Positions 23,405 to 34,964 are shown, counted from the first letter of the stretch. The stretch is DNA of 64,000 bases from Tolypeutes matacus (GCA_026826555.1 JAKSZT010054308.1:1829115-1893114), one strand, 5' to 3'. Notes: generated from the sequence alone by a model not told the origin. Program-made: numbers and translations.

Positions 23405-23800
23405 TTTAAAGGATATATATTAGCCATTGCTGTGAAAATAGTGTGTAACGAACAACTCTAAAAGTCTTAGTGGCTTTACAACATCAAACATTAATTTTTC
23501 TCACAGATATGTGGTTTGGCTGAGTGGCTCTAACTCATTCTGAGGGTTTGGGTTCACATCTGTTTCCCGAGTCTCTCATTCTGTGATCAGCAGCTACCAG
23601 AGGCATGTATTTTTCATGGTGGACGCAGAAACGTAAGAGACCAAACCAAGCCATAAAAGTACAATTAAAGTCCTGCTTTCATTATGTTTGCTAACATTCC
23701 ATTAGCTGAAGTAAGTCACATAGCTCAAAGTTGTCTGTGTTTGGGAGACACAGCAAAGTCGTATGGGAAATTCATGTGGCTATAGAATTCAGTTATGGGG
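23405..23800 (-). mobile_element. Probable MLT1-type LTR remnant
   Basis: 'ttagccattgctgtgaaaatagtgtgtaacgaac...cttagtggctttacaacatc' resembles, in reverse, the 3' end of mammalian MLT1 LTRs. Highly diverged and boundaries uncertain. Confidence 0.4.
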
Positions 23801-24312
23801 AGAGAGTGAAGAGCTGTGAACAATCCAGTATACCATAGGTGCTAACACAATTGTTAATAGCACACATGTGTGTATATGGGTGTGTGTAGGTATGTTTTCC
23901 AGGCACTATTCTAATTACTTAACATACATTAACTCTTCAGGTTTAATAATGCCTCTTTTTGGTGGCTATAAGGATGGACTGAAACATAAAAGCTCAAATT
24001 GATTTTGTTTAGACTTATAGAGTTGCAAAGGAAACAGAAATTTTGTATGTGATAACATTGTAAAATGCATTGAAATTGTAAAATTCTATGGAAAAAAAAA
24101 CCTCATTATAGAAAAAGTCCAAGTATTTTATGCTGTTATTCTAGGATTTGCTGAGAATATTTCAGTCATTTTAAAAAATCTTCTAAAAGCTTTGTGCACC
24201 CTTGGTGTTTCTATTAATAAAGATCAATCAGTAAATTTAAAAAAATCAAATCAAAACTACAATAAGATATCATTTCACACCAATCAGAATGGCCACTATT
24301 AAAAAGACAGAG

Positions 24313-24490
24313 GGAAGCGGCTGTGGCTCAATCAGTAGGGCTCCCGTTTACCATATGGGAGGCCCCGGGTTCGGTTCCCGGGGCCTCCTGGTGAAGGCAG
24401 GCCCGCCCGCGCGGCGCGGTTAGCTGACCCAGCGAGCACAAGCAGCAAGGGGGGGACAAATGAATAAATAAATTTTAAAAAATCTTAAAA
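24313..24490 (+). mobile_element. DAS SINE, full length
   Basis: Complete copy: head 'ggaagcggctgtggctcaat', B box, GC-rich tail, (aataa)n/poly(A). 12-bp duplication AAAAAGACAGAG (24301-24312 and 24491-24502). It is CpG-rich with little decay, so probably young. Confidence 0.96.
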
Positions 24491-24843
24491 AAAAAGACAG
24501 AGAACTACAAGTATTGGAGAGAATGTGGAGAGATAGAAACACTAATTCACTGTTGGTGGGAATGCAGAATGGTACAGCCACTATGGAGGACTGTTTGGCA
24601 GTTCCTAAAGAAGTTGAATATAGACTTGCCCTGTGACCCTGCAATACCACTACTGGGTATATACCCAGAAGAACTGAGAGCAGTGACATGAATAGACATC
24701 TACACACCTATGTTCATAGCGGTGTTATTCATGATTGCCAAAAGTTGGAAACAACCCAGGTGTCCATCAACTAAAGAATGGATAAACAAACTGTGGTTTA
24801 TTCACACGATGTAATATTATACAGCTGTACAAAGAAATGAAAT

Positions 24844-25026
24844 CTGGGAAGCGGCTGTGGCTCAATCAGTGGGGCTCCCGTTTACCATGTGGGGGGCCCC
24901 GGGTTCGGTTCTGGTGAAGGCAGGCCCGCCCGCATGGCGCGGTTGGCTGGCCCGGTGAGCGCGGGCAGCAGGGGGGGGATGAATGAATAAATAAATAAAA
25001 TCTTTAAAAAAAAAAAAAAAAAAAAA
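24844..25026 (+). mobile_element. DAS SINE, full length with short deletion
   Basis: Same family as 24313, with the 'cccggggcctcct' part of the head deleted (ggttcggttctggtgaagg). Long poly(A). Flanking duplication close to AAAGAAATGAA. Confidence 0.93.
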
Positions 25027-25357
25027 AAGAAATGAAGTTGTAAAGCTATAACAACATGGATGAACCTGAAGGACATTATGTTGAGTGATGCAAGCCAGAC
25101 ACAAAAGGACAAATACTGTATGTGTTACTATGAACAAAATATATTGTGTAACTTATTGTATGATTTCATTTATATAAAATTTAAATATAAATCAATTTAT
25201 AGAGATGAAATTTGATTAGTGGTTATATAGGGCTAGGGAAGGCATGCTAAGGGTTGTGGAGTTTTTCTTTTTGGAGTAATGAAATAAGTCTGAATTTTTT
25301 TGTTATGATGAATGCAAAACATTGTGATTAACTAAAAGCCATTGATTATATACTTTA

Positions 25358-26260
25358 TTTTTTTATTTTTATTTAAAAAATTTTTTCTTCCCCAGCATGC
25401 TTTTTATTCAGGATTTTTTTACAGTCAAAGTCAGGGTGCAGGTGCAGGGGAGCAGGCAGGTATAGGGGTTGTAAATCACATCTTAAGAATTCCAGGCTGA
25501 TAATGGGGAGGGAAGATTACAGAAACATTAAGTGATAAACATAGGAGATAGGGTGGGAGCTAAAGGAGATAAGATAAGCAGCAAAGTTTCAGTTTATGGC
25601 AGGAACTGATAAGCTGAATTCTGTGTGGGCAGAGAAACATGATAGGAAAAGTGGGAAAGGGGAAAACTAGGAAAACTATGTGCAGGAAGAAAAGGTTATC
25701 ATGGAGTCAGGCAAATAGGTAGGCAGGTGAGAAGGAGGGAGAGGAAACCTTGGGGTGAAAAATTAATTCAAAGGTGTTTTAACCAAAGGGCCCCCAAGTC
25801 TCCCTTTCATTTCTTTGTTCTTGATTTCTGGATGTGGGAGGTGACAGAGATGAAGCAGTGGCCAGGGCGATGAATTTCTGTTCAGCGTAATGAGCTCCAG
25901 AAAGGGCCTGGCAGATTGACCATAATTTACAGGATGCAGCGGCCGTGATACTCAGACGGAAATTTACAGCTGTGAATGCAGCAGCCGCCAGGAGAAGCCT
26001 CAGAGCTGCCTCTGAAATGCCGCCCGCTTGGTTCCAGGAGAGGAGTGGGATCTGGGTGGAGACCCCCAGTGATGTTTCAGCAGGAGAGTTTTCTTGGCTG
26101 AGGGTCACACCTGGTTCCCATGGCACTACTGCCCGCAGGCATCCGTTGCACAGCTCCAAAGTTGTTTTTTCCTAGGCCAGGAACACGTGGTGGCGCCAGC
26201 ACACTGGGAGCCAGGCTGATGGCCCTGCGTGGGACTAGAACCCCTGGCTTGGCGAGGCTC
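25358..26260 (-). pseudogene. Unidentified 903-bp processed retrocopy
   Basis: Bounded by the 14-bp duplication GATTATATACTTTA / GATTATACACTTTA (25344-25357 and 26261-26274). On the minus strand it begins 'cgagcctcgccaagccagg' and ends with an AATAAA signal ('cctgaataaaaagcatgc') about 20 nt before an A-rich end, the layout of an L1-mobilised transcript. It holds a 126-codon ORF (25779-26159: MELCNGCLRAVVPWEPG...WGPFG). It is GC-rich compared with the host L1. I do not recognise the source RNA; it could be a lncRNA, an ERV transcript or a protein mRNA fragment. Confidence 0.6.
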
Positions 26261-26314
26261 GATTATACACTTTAGAGAGTTTGTATGCTATGTGAATATA
26301 TCTCAATAAAACTG

Positions 26315-26319
26315 CTTAA

Positions 26320-26358
<39 letters not shown>
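26315..26358 (+). repeat. (AAAT)n simple repeat
   Basis: About 10 AAAT units at the end of an L1 3'UTR; likely an expanded L1 tail. Confidence 0.9.
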
Positions 26359-26360
<2 letters not shown>

Positions 26361-26369
26361 GTGCAAGAA

Positions 26370-26620
26370 TAGCCAGAAATAGCAGCTATGTACAGTAGGA
26401 GAAACAGAGAAATTGAGGGTTGAAGACTTTTCCTGTTTGTCTGTTTTTTGTTTATTATTATTACTATTACTGAAGTATGAGAATGCTCTAACAATGATTG
26501 AAGTGATGAATGCACAACTATGTGATTATACCAAATACCATTGCTTGTACACCTGTGGATGAATTGTATGCTTTAGTAATATGGATCAATAAAATAGATT
26601 TGTGAAAAAAAAAAAGAAAA
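26370..26620 (+). mobile_element. L1 3'UTR end fragment
   Basis: About 240 bases closely matching 58215-58440 (shared 'ttgtttgtctgttttttgtttattattatta', 'gattataccaaataccatt' and 'atcaataaaatagatttgt'), ending in poly(A). Probably a 5'-truncated young L1 insertion. Confidence 0.65.
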
Positions 26621-27079
26621 AGAAAAAAAGGAGTCACTTCTATACAGCAATCAAACAAACAACTTTTTAGCAATTCTGCACAGATTAAACCTCAGCTTTC
26701 CATTTTCTAACCACATTCTATTCTCTGGTGACCTATATTCTATTAAGTCCTTGAGTTTGCTCATTACATTTAGTTCATAAAAGCAAAATCATACAAAATT
26801 TGTCCTTTTGTGCCTGGCTTGCTTCACTCAACATAATGTCTTTCAGGTTCATCCATGTTATCATATGCTTCATGACTTCATTTCTTCATACAGCTGCATA
26901 ATATTCCATCATATGTATATGCCAGTTTGTTTATCCATTTTTCATTTGATGGACACCTGAGTTGTTTCCATCCTTTGACAACTGTATATAATGTTGCTAT
27001 GAACATTGGTGTGCAGATGTCTGTTCTTGTCACTGCTCTAAGTTCCTCTGAGAATATACCTAGTAGTGGTATTGCCGGG

Positions 27080-27684
27080 TGTAGCAGTTTGGCAGTTTGG
27101 TATAGTTATGAATTCCAAAAATAGATATTGGATTATGCTTGTAAACTGGTCTGTTCCTCTGGGCGTGATTAAATTATGATTAGGGCTTATGATTGGGCCA
27201 CATCAGCAGGGCATTAAGCCCCGCCCCTTGGTGGGTGGAGTCTCAAAGATAAAAGACAGGGCAAAAGACGGAGTTTTGACGGAGTCCTGATGCTGAGTTT
27301 TAAAGCTAGAGCCCGGGGAAATAAGCACACAGAAGAGCTTCATCATGAGAAAGGAGAGAAGGCCTCTGGATAAGAGATGAGCCGTTTGCCTTATGTTTCA
27401 CACCTGGTCTTGTGGAGAGAAGCAAAGCCTTGAGAGCCTCAAAGTCTATAGCTGACCTAGTGGAGATAGCAGAGGAGCTGAGCCCCAAGACAAGCAAGCC
27501 CCGGGAAGAGAGGAACCCAGGAAGCCTGAACCCTCACAGACATCAGCAGCCATCTTGCTCCAACATTAGTGAGGGAAGTAACTTATGCTTTATGGCCTGG
27601 TAACCGTGGGCTTCTACCCCAAATAAATACAAAAGCCAACCGATTTCTGGTATTTTGCATCAGCACCTTTGGCTGACTAATACA
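27080..27684 (+). mobile_element. Solo ERVL-like LTR (copy C)
   Basis: Starts TGTAGCAGTTTGGCAG and ends GACTAATACA. Poly(A) signal 'ccccaaataaatac'. 5-bp duplication CCGGG/CTGGG, one mismatch. It carries an internal partial duplication around 27395-27480 (repeated 'acctggtcttgtggagag/gctgacctagtggagat'). Confidence 0.9.
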
Positions 27685-27777
27685 CTGGGTCACATGGTAA
27701 ATCTATATCTAATTTCCTCAGGAACCACCAAACACACTTCCACAGTGGCTGTACCTTTCTACAATCACATTGTAGAA

Positions 27778-28031
27778 AGTGGAAACTGGCTGTGGCTCAA
27801 TTGGTTGGGCTCCCGTTTACCATATGGGAGGTCCTGGGTTCGATTTCCGGGGCTTCCTGGTGAAGGCAAGCCGGCCCGTGCGGAGCAGTGAGCTGGCGCA
27901 GCAAGATGACGCAACAGAAGGAGACAAGGAGACACAGAAAAAAGGCAAAGCAAGTGGACACAGTGAGCACAAACAGCAAGGGGGGCGGGGATAAATAAAT
28001 AAATAATAAATCTTTGGAAAAAAAAAAAAGA
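27778..28031 (+). mobile_element. Long-tailed DAS SINE
   Basis: Head 'tggaaactggctgtggctcaatt', B box 'gggttcgatttcc', and an extended tail with 'gcgcagcaagatgacgcaac' and 'cagtgagcacaaacagcaa' before (aataa)n and poly(A). The same long-tail type is at 57861 and, reversed, at 63177. Confidence 0.92.
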
Positions 28032-28595
28032 ATGACTAAGCATTCCTATCTCTTCCCATCCTTACCAACACTTGTAGTTTTCTGTTTTGTTAAAGTGGCC
28101 ATTCTAGTAGGTGTGAAATGATATCTCACTGTAGCTTTGATTTGCAATTCCCTAATAGCCAGTGATGTTGAACATTTTTTCATGTTTTTTTTTTTTGTTT
28201 TTTTTTTTTCCATTTGTATTTCTTCTTTAGAAAAATGTCTATTCATGTATTTTGCCCATTTTAAAATTAGGCTGTCTTTTTATTGTTGAGTTGTAGGATC
28301 TCTTTATATATCATGGGTATTAGTCCCTTGTCAGATGTGTGATTTTGAAATATTTTCTCCCATTGAGTAGGCTAATTTTTTATCCTCTTCACAAAGACCT
28401 TTGAGGTGCAGAAGCATTTAATTTTGAGGAGGTCCCGTTTATCTATTTTTTCTTTTGTTGTTCGTGTTTTGGGTATAAGGTTTAAGAGACCTCCACCTAC
28501 TACAAGATCATGTAGATGATTCCCTATGTTATCTTCTAGGAGTTTCAGGGTCCTGGCTTTTATGTTTAGCTCTTTCATCCACTTTTTAAAAAAAT

Positions 28596-28598
28596 TGT

Positions 28599-28636
<38 letters not shown>

Positions 28637-28841
28637 TACTGATGGCTGGGGATTGAACCCAAGACCTTGCATGCGGGAAGCTGGCGCTCAACCACTAAGC
28701 CACGTCAGCTTCCCTGAGTTGGTTTTTTCATTTGTTTTGCTTGTTGTTCATTTTTGTCTTTTTCAGGAGGAACCAGGAACCAAACCCAGACCTCCCATAT
28801 GGGAGGTGGGAGCTCAACCGCTTGAGCCACTTCCACTCCCC
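28596..28841 (-). mobile_element. Dimeric tRNA-derived SINE with about 30-nt poly(T)
   Basis: Minus-strand double unit: poly(T), first unit 'ggggattgaacccaagacc...ccactaagccacgtcagcttccc', linker 'tgagttggttttttcatttg', second unit 'aggaaccaaacccagacc...cttgagccacttccactccc'. It interrupts minus-strand L1. Confidence 0.88.
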
Positions 28842-28977
28842 TGATTCATTTTGAGTTGATTCTTGTGTAGGGAGTGAGATAGGGGTCCTCTGTCAATCTT
28901 TTGATTATAGATATCCAGTTCTCCCAGAACCATTTGTTGAAGAGGCTGCTCTGTTCCTGAAAAGTGGACTTGGTAGG

Positions 28978-29769
28978 TGTATTAGTCAGCAAAGCAGTGC
29001 TGATGCAAAATACAAGAAACTGGTTGGTTTTTATAAAGGGTATTTATTCAGGGTAGAAGCTTACAGTTACCAGGCCATAAAGCATAAAGTTACTTCCCTT
29101 ATCAAAGCCTATTGCCGTGTGCTGGGGCAAGATGGCTGCCGACATCTGCCAAGAGTTCAGGTTTCTTGGGTTCCTCTCTTCCTGGGGCTCTGTTTCTCTC
29201 TGGGCTCAGCTGCTGTGCTATCTCCACAAGGCCAGCTGTAGACTATCAGGTAAATGGCCTTGTCTCTCTCCCAAGGGCTTTTGCCGTGTCTAAGGAGCTG
29301 TCCCTAAAACTCTTTGTTCTTCTCCTATGTGTTCACTTCCCAGGCTCCAGCTCAAAACTCAGCATCAAAAACTCCAAATCTGTCCTTTGTCATGTGTTTT
29401 CTCTAGGTTTCTCACACCCTACTGACATGGCCCAAAGTCCTAATCAAAAAAAATTTTAGCATGTTTTAATATTTATTACCAATTTTTCTCTAAATGCATA
29501 TATAAATATTACATGCCTCTATATACATTGTTCTAAAAATCCTTTGTCTGCAAACACATCTTTTTCTTTAATAATTTTTTTTTATTTTTTGAAAGATAGA
29601 TTATATAAATGTTACACACAAAAATATAGGGATTCCCATATGCCCCACTCTCCACACCTCCCACACTAATCATAATTTAATCAATTAAAAGTGATACCTC
29701 TCACAGACCAGTTTACAAAATAATCCAATAACTACTTTTGGAATTCATAAACAATGCCAAACTGCTTAA
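28978..29769 (-). mobile_element. Solo ERVL-like LTR (copy D) with internal insertion
   Basis: Reverse-strand LTR from 'tgtattagtcagc' to 'gccaaactgcttaa', with perfect 5-bp duplication GTAGG (28973-28977 and 29770-29774). Around 29446-29675 it is interrupted by about 230 bases ending with a reversed piece of the unknown-class repeat ('atagggattcccatatgcccc'). Confidence 0.9.
29570..29675 (-). repeat. 3' end of the unknown-class repeat, inside LTR D
   Basis: Reverse complement of the terminal motif at 15541-15640 ('tgggaatccctatatttttgtg...'). Poly(T)-rich side at 29570. It shows the family is retroposed and A-tailed. Another short piece lies at 30130-30205. Confidence 0.6.
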
Positions 29770-30354
29770 GTAGGCTTGTCAAAAATCAGTTGATTCATAG
29801 AGGTGATGGTCTATTTCTGAACTCTCAGTTCAAGTTCATTGATCAATGTGTCTATTTTCATGCCAATATCATGGTATTTGACCACTGTAGCTTTATAATA
29901 CACTTCAAGTTCAGGAAGCATTAGTCCTCCAACTTTGCTCTTCTTTTTTAGGATGTTTTTGGCTATTCAGGACCCCTTTCCCTTCCAAATGTATTTGGTA
30001 ATTGAGCTTTCTATTTCTGTAAAGTAGGCTGTTGGAATTTTGATTGGTATTGCATTGAATCTATAAATCAGTTTGGGTAGGATTGACATCTTCACAATAT
30101 TTAGTCTTCCAATCCATGAACATCTTTATTTTTAAAGACGTTTTAGATTACAGAAAAGTTACATAGAAAATATAGGAGATTCCCATATATCCCATCCCCT
30201 CCTTGATGGAAATCTTAAAAATGAGATGGTTCTTATATTGTCTCTGTTGAACTTAAAGGAACAGTTGCCCAATATTACAGCTAGCTACAGAAAAACCTCC
30301 TAACTTTTGGATGAAAAATCTATGTAGGTTAAAAAAAGGGAGACAGGCATCAAT

Positions 30355-31425
30355 CTGATAAAAATGGTGGAGTGAGAGCTTCAGGGCTCCATTCCCCCAT
30401 AGGAACTTTGAATAATCGGGAAGAGCTAGCAGAAACATCTTTCTAAAAGCTCCAGAAAGCAGTTAAAGCATTGCAGTAAAAGGGTGAGCACCAAATCAAG
30501 AGAAAGTCCTCTTTAAAGAGGTAGGATCTCATGGCACCCTGGCTGGTCCCTCTCCCATCTCCTCATTCACGTGGTGCAGAAGGCAGCCTGTGCTCCTAGA
30601 GAGGGCCCCTGGATCCCAGTTCTGGAGGGAGCAGAGGTAGCCCTCATCCACATAGTGGGAGCATATATCTCTGGCCCAATCTGTCTGGTGGTGGCCTGAG
30701 AGACATGCTGTTCCAGAATTGGCCCTACATGTTGAAGTGGCTCACTGAGTTCTCCTATAGAACACTGTAGAACACTGGGGAAAAGCAATCCATTCATGCT
30801 GCCTGGAGCAAGGGATTGCTGGCCGCAGGACATAAAGTGCAGTGCCTGACCTAGGGAGGAGGGGACATTTATATACATGTAAATGGAGAAATTCCTACTG
30901 TCACTTGCACATGCCCAAGACAAAAGACTTGTACAAAAAGGATCTGGGAGTCCCTATTCTTTGGCCTGGACCTATTCTCCAAACTCATTTTATGGATAAA
31001 CCCTGAAGGAGAGTACTTACACAAGTCAACCTTCAAAGACTGGGAAAGGTGTTTTCTTTTTCTGCTTCTCCTCCTCCTCCTCCTCCTCCTCTTCCTCCTC
31101 CCCCCCCTCCTTCTCCTTCTTCCCCTCCTAGTCCTCCTCCCCCCCTCCCCCTCCTCCTTCTTTTTGTTAGCCCTTTGCATTCAAGGAAAACTCTGTCATA
31201 ATAAGCTGGATACAAGCTTAAGAAACAGATGCCTCAGTATAAATTTTAGTAACGATAACACTAAAATATCAAAATGTCCAGGTTTCAACAAAAGATTACA
31301 AAGCATACAAAGAAACAGGAAGCAATGGCCCAGGAAAAGGAGAAGATTAAAACATTAGAAACCATCAATGAAGAGGATCAGACCTAGGTCATTCCAGATA
31401 AAGATTTTTAAAAAATGGTCCTATA
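30355..31425 (+). mobile_element. L1 5'UTR
   Basis: Begins 'aaaatggtggagtgagagcttcagggctcc', a 5'UTR start also seen diverged at 38168, and runs to sequence like 2211-2370 ('acacaaagaaacaggaa'). It appears to continue at 32026 after an inserted minus-strand L1M piece. Confidence 0.65.
31057..31165 (+). repeat. CT-rich (CTCCTC) low-complexity tract
   Basis: About 110 bases almost purely pyrimidine on the plus strand (ctcctcctcc..., cccccccctcc). On the minus (NUP210L sense) strand it is a polypurine run. The Arg/Gly-rich ORFs read from it are artefacts. Confidence 0.92.
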
Positions 31426-32010
31426 CCCATTAAGCAATAACTCCTCATTTCTCCCCCTTTCCTGGCCCCTAGTAACTATTTGTTTATTTTAGGTACCAGG
31501 GGCTAGGAATTGAACCCAGGACCTTGTATGTGGGAAGGTGGCGCTCAAGCACTAAGCCACATAGGCTTCCTTGAGTTGTTGTTGTTTTTTTTTTTTGGCT
31601 TTTGCTTATTGTTTATTTTTGTTTTTATCAGGAAGAACCAGGAATTGAACCCAGGACTTCCCATGTGGGAGGCAGGTGCTCAACTTATCGAGCCACATCT
31701 GTTCCCCCTAGTAACTTTTAATCTTGTTTCTGTCTCAATGAATTTACATATTCTAATCATTTCATGTAAGTGAGATTATGCAATTTTTGTTCTTTTGTGT
31801 TTGACTTGTTTCACTTGGCATGATGTCTTCAAGGTTCATCCATGTTGTAGCATGTATCAGAACTTCATTTCTTTTTTACAATTGAATAATGTTCTGTTTT
31901 ATTTATATACCACATTTTGTTTATCTATTCCTCTTTTGGTGGATACTTGGGTTACTTCCACCTTTTGTCTATCGTGAATGGTGCTGCTATAAACACTGGT
32001 ATATATTAAA
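31426..32010 (-). mobile_element. L1M-type 3' end, with nested SINE
   Basis: Reverse-strand ancient L1 tail: 'cctggcccctagtaac' ... 'tcacttggcatgatgtcttcaaggttcatcc' ... 'gtgaatggtgctgctataaacac'. Broken by the SINE at 31484. It sits inside plus-strand L1. Confidence 0.7.
31484..31708 (-). mobile_element. Dimeric tRNA-derived SINE
   Basis: Minus-strand double unit ('ggctaggaattgaacccagg...actaagccacataggcttcc', linker, 'aggaattgaacccaggac...tcgagccacatctgttccc'). Same architecture as at 28596. Confidence 0.86.
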
Positions 32011-32025
32011 AAAAAAAAAAAAAAA

Positions 32026-33850
32026 ATCCTAAATGGACAAAAACTAAAGGAAATCAGGAAAATGACAGATGAACACAAATAGAATATCAATATAGAGATG
32101 GAAATTATGAAAAGGAATTAAACAGAATTGAACAGGAATTAAAAATTCTCGAAAGGAGTGCAACAGTAGATTGGATCTGGCAAAGAAACAATCAGTGAAC
32201 TTGAAGATAAGACAATTGAAATCATCCAGTCAGAGAAGCAGAATGAGGAAAGAATGAAGAAAAGTGAATAGAACCTGAGGAACCTGTGGCATATCATCAA
32301 CCATACCAATATACATATTGTGGGAGTCCCAGCAGAAAAAAGAGAGAAAGGGGCAGAGAGAATATTCAAAGAAATAATGGCTGAAAACTTCCCAAATTCA
32401 ATGAAAGCCATAAATATTCACATCTAAGACACTTAACGAACTGCAAACAGGATAAACCCAAATAGCCCAACACTATACCACATTATTATCAAACTGTTGA
32501 ATGACAAAGATAGAGAATTCTGAAAGTTGCAAAAGATAAGCAACATTTCACATGTAAGGGAGCCTCAATAAGATTAAGTGCCAATTTCTCATTGGAAACC
32601 ATGGAGGCAAGAAGGAAGTGGGAAGACATATTTAAAGTGCTGAAAGAAAATAATTGCCAACCAAGAATTCTGTATCTGGCAAAGATGTCTTTCAAAAAGG
32701 AGGGAGGAATTAAGATATTCCCAGATAAACAAAAGTAGAGGGACTTCATTGCCACTAGTCTGACCCTATAAGAAATCCTTAAGGGAGTTCTACAGGTTGA
32801 AGGGAGAGGACACTAGACAATTGACTGGAACCAACAGTATAAAGAAATAAAGATCTCCTGTGAGGGTAATGACAGGGGTAAATATAAATACCCATGCTAT
32901 TGTATTTTTGGTTTGTAACTCCACTTTTTACTTCGTACAGGATCTAAAAGGCCAATGCATAAAATGTAATGATAAATCAGTGGTTTTGGACTGATAATAT
33001 ATAAATACATAATTTGTAACAAGAATTACATAATGATAGGGGGACAGAGGGGTATAGGAACAATATTTATATACACTATGTTAAGTTGGTATCAAAGCAA
33101 ATGAGATTGTCATAGATTTTAGGATGTTAAAGTCAAGCCCCATATTAACCACAAAGAAAATATTAGTGAATATGCAAATTCACAGAGACAAAAAAGTAGA
33201 GTACAGGTTACCAAGCAAGGGCAATGGGGTGTTATTACAAAATTAGTGTAGAGTTTCTGTTTGGGGTGAAGGTGATAACGAAAGGTGGTGAGAGTATTGC
33301 AATATTGTGAATGTGATTAATCCCATTGAATGGTATGCTTAGGAAGGGTTGGAATGAGAAGATTTATGTTGTATATATGTTTCTACAATTTAAAAAAATA
33401 AAGACAAACTAAAGAGATAAAGACAATTAGTGCAATATATGATAGTAGATGGGGATTGTGGAGGAGAAAAGACTTAAAGGACATTATTGGGACATAAGAA
33501 AAAATTGGAATATAGAATGTAAACTTTATATCCACATTAACTTTCTTGAATTTGATAACTGTACTTAAGGTGATTACATAAATGAATATCCTTGTTTGTG
33601 GGAAATGTACTTGGAAGTAGTATATGTTCAAGGAGTATGATATATGCAACCTGATCACAAATGTTCAGAAAATAGATTGATGCATGGTAGAGAGAATGAT
33701 AAGCAAAGGTTGCAAAATGTTAAAATGGGTGGATCTTTGTATCAGGGGGTGGTGGTGAAGGTATGTTAGAGTTCTCTGGAGGGGGCTTATTCTGCAACTA
33801 TCCTATAAGTCTGAATTTATTTCAAAATAAAAATTAAAAGGAGAGAGAAA
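32026..33850 (+). mobile_element. L1 or half-L1 (HAL1-like): ORF1 and 3' sequence
   Basis: Decayed ORF1 from about 32240 to 32800 ('cttcccaaattcaatgaaagcc', 'ccaagaattctgtatctggcaaagatg', 'cagataaacaaaag'). Intergenic and 3'UTR-like sequence follows, with no clear ORF2. The absence of ORF2 fits HAL1, but a deleted L1 is equally possible. Confidence 0.55.
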
Positions 33851-33957
33851 AATGTTACTTTTGTAACAAGTTTCAGACATACAAGAATTTTTCTAAATCA
33901 TTCTAAGAATAAGCTTTGACTTGAGACAATCAATCTGGAAATATCTCTGGAACTTAC

Positions 33958-34059
33958 CTGGACAGAGCTTTCTGCTTCCATGTAAGTGATGGTAACAATA
34001 TCTTGCTCACTGCTGTTGACTAAAAAATAACCAGACCCTTCCACAAGGATAAATATTTC
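33958..34059 (-). CDS. NUP210L: NUP210L internal exon (5th)
   Basis: 102 nt, 34 codons: EIFILVEGSGYFLVNSSEQD then IVTITYMEAESSVQ. Acceptor tttttctatag, donor gtaagt, phase 0. EGSGYF is conserved with NUP210. One N-glycosylation sequon (NSS) is consistent with a perinuclear lumen location. Confidence 0.95.
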
Positions 34060-34366
34060 CTATAGAAAAATCAGATAATATTCTGTTCCCTTTGGTTTAT
34101 AAATAATTCAGAGTGAAAAACTGTCTACCTACCTAAGAAAGAGAATGGGATTCAAAGATTAAGGTCAATGAACTAAAGACAAATATGATTATTAAAGTGT
34201 AACTCTCAAGGATAATACAACCAATTATTATATATGCATTATATATGTATAACAGTGATTTTTAACATATGAGTGAATTTTAAAAATTTTTATACTGTGA
34301 GTTTTAATGACCTAATGCCTTCCTGCCCAATCTGATTCCATTTAACTAGACCCAAACAGCTTCTAC

Positions 34367-34471
34367 CTTCACATCAGGGTGGTTGTAGATGGTGGCATTC
34401 TCTGGTAGTACAGTTACATCATCCACCAGGAGCAGCTCCACAGCTGCAGATCTGGGCAAGTTGGAAAGTTC
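34367..34471 (-). CDS. NUP210L: NUP210L internal exon (4th)
   Basis: 105 nt, 35 codons: ELSNLPRSAAVELLLVDDVT then VLPENATIYNHPDVK. Acceptor acatttctag, donor gtagaa, phase 0. E/DDV.V.PE..TIYNHP is a gp210-family hallmark. Contains an NAT sequon. The 307-bp intron to exon 5 shows no repeat. Confidence 0.95.
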
Positions 34472-34713
34472 CTAGAAATGTAATAAGAAACACAAAGGTG
34501 AGTAAACTTTCTAATTCCTCAGTTCAGTGAGAAAAGATTCCAGTACTTTCTCAGGTACCACAACAACAGAATCACAGAGTACATAGTTCTCAGATTTACA
34601 TCAATTGTAAAACACCTTGTAGAAAAAAAAAAGCACCTTGTAGAGAAAGAATCTTAAATTTCAATATCTAATTTATATTTCTTAATCCTGATTAAACAAC
34701 AATCTTCACTGAC

Positions 34714-34802
34714 CTTTGGACTCTTCTTCTCTGAATAGCCTACAAAATTGACTCCAATGAGTACAGTCCCTTTTATCTGATGTACTTTAAGGATCTGATG
34801 AC
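34714..34802 (-). CDS. NUP210L: NUP210L internal exon (3rd)
   Basis: 89 nt: two bases finish a glycine codon from the previous exon, then HQILKVHQIKGTVLIGVNFV and GYSEKKSPK. Acceptor tgtttctag, donor gtcagt. It aligns with the NUP210 stretch after '..KLHG', ending in the variable linker before the LPRSA/DDV block of the next exon. Confidence 0.92.
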
Positions 34803-34964
34803 CTAGAAACACAGAACATACCCTGTCTGAAACAATAACATGTAGAATACAAATGTGTTTCCAGAAAACCAAATTCTGCCCTAAATTTTTTTCTAATGGT
34901 TTTGTATTGTAGGGAATAAAAAACACTCAATGAAGAAATACAGAAGAAAAAGAAAATTGGGTTG

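Larger units (their letters stand above)
24243..26318 (+). mobile_element. L1 3' end, plus orientation, interrupted
   Basis: ORF2 end and 3'UTR ('atatcatttcacaccaatcagaatggcc' ... 'tatctcaataaaactgctt'). Interrupted by DAS SINEs at 24313 and 24844 and by a 903-bp unidentified retrocopy at 25358. Ends in a long (aaat)n stretch. Confidence 0.85.
26780..30125 (-). mobile_element. L1 (minus), 3' half, with four nested insertions
   Basis: Reverse-strand L1 3' sequence starts with 'tttgtccttttgtgcctggcttgcttcactcaac' and runs through ORF2 C-terminal relics (28372-28695) to 'ttgacatcttcacaatatttagtcttccaatcc' at 30090. Interrupted by LTR C (27080-27684), SINEs (27778 and 28596) and LTR D (28978-29769). 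The L1 sequence rejoins cleanly across each. Confidence 0.85.

Noticed and set aside
24313..24400. tRNA genes at the SINE heads
   Set aside because: The heads have A/B boxes but are always continuous with SINE tails and poly(A). None stands alone as a cloverleaf gene.
26315..26358. CRISPR-like or telomere-like array
   Set aside because: A plain (AAAT)n microsatellite at an L1 tail; no spacers, no TTAGGG.
30869..31215. Arg/Gly-rich ORFs of 60-103 aa
   Set aside because: Produced by translating the CT/GA simple repeat in different frames; no coding signal outside it.
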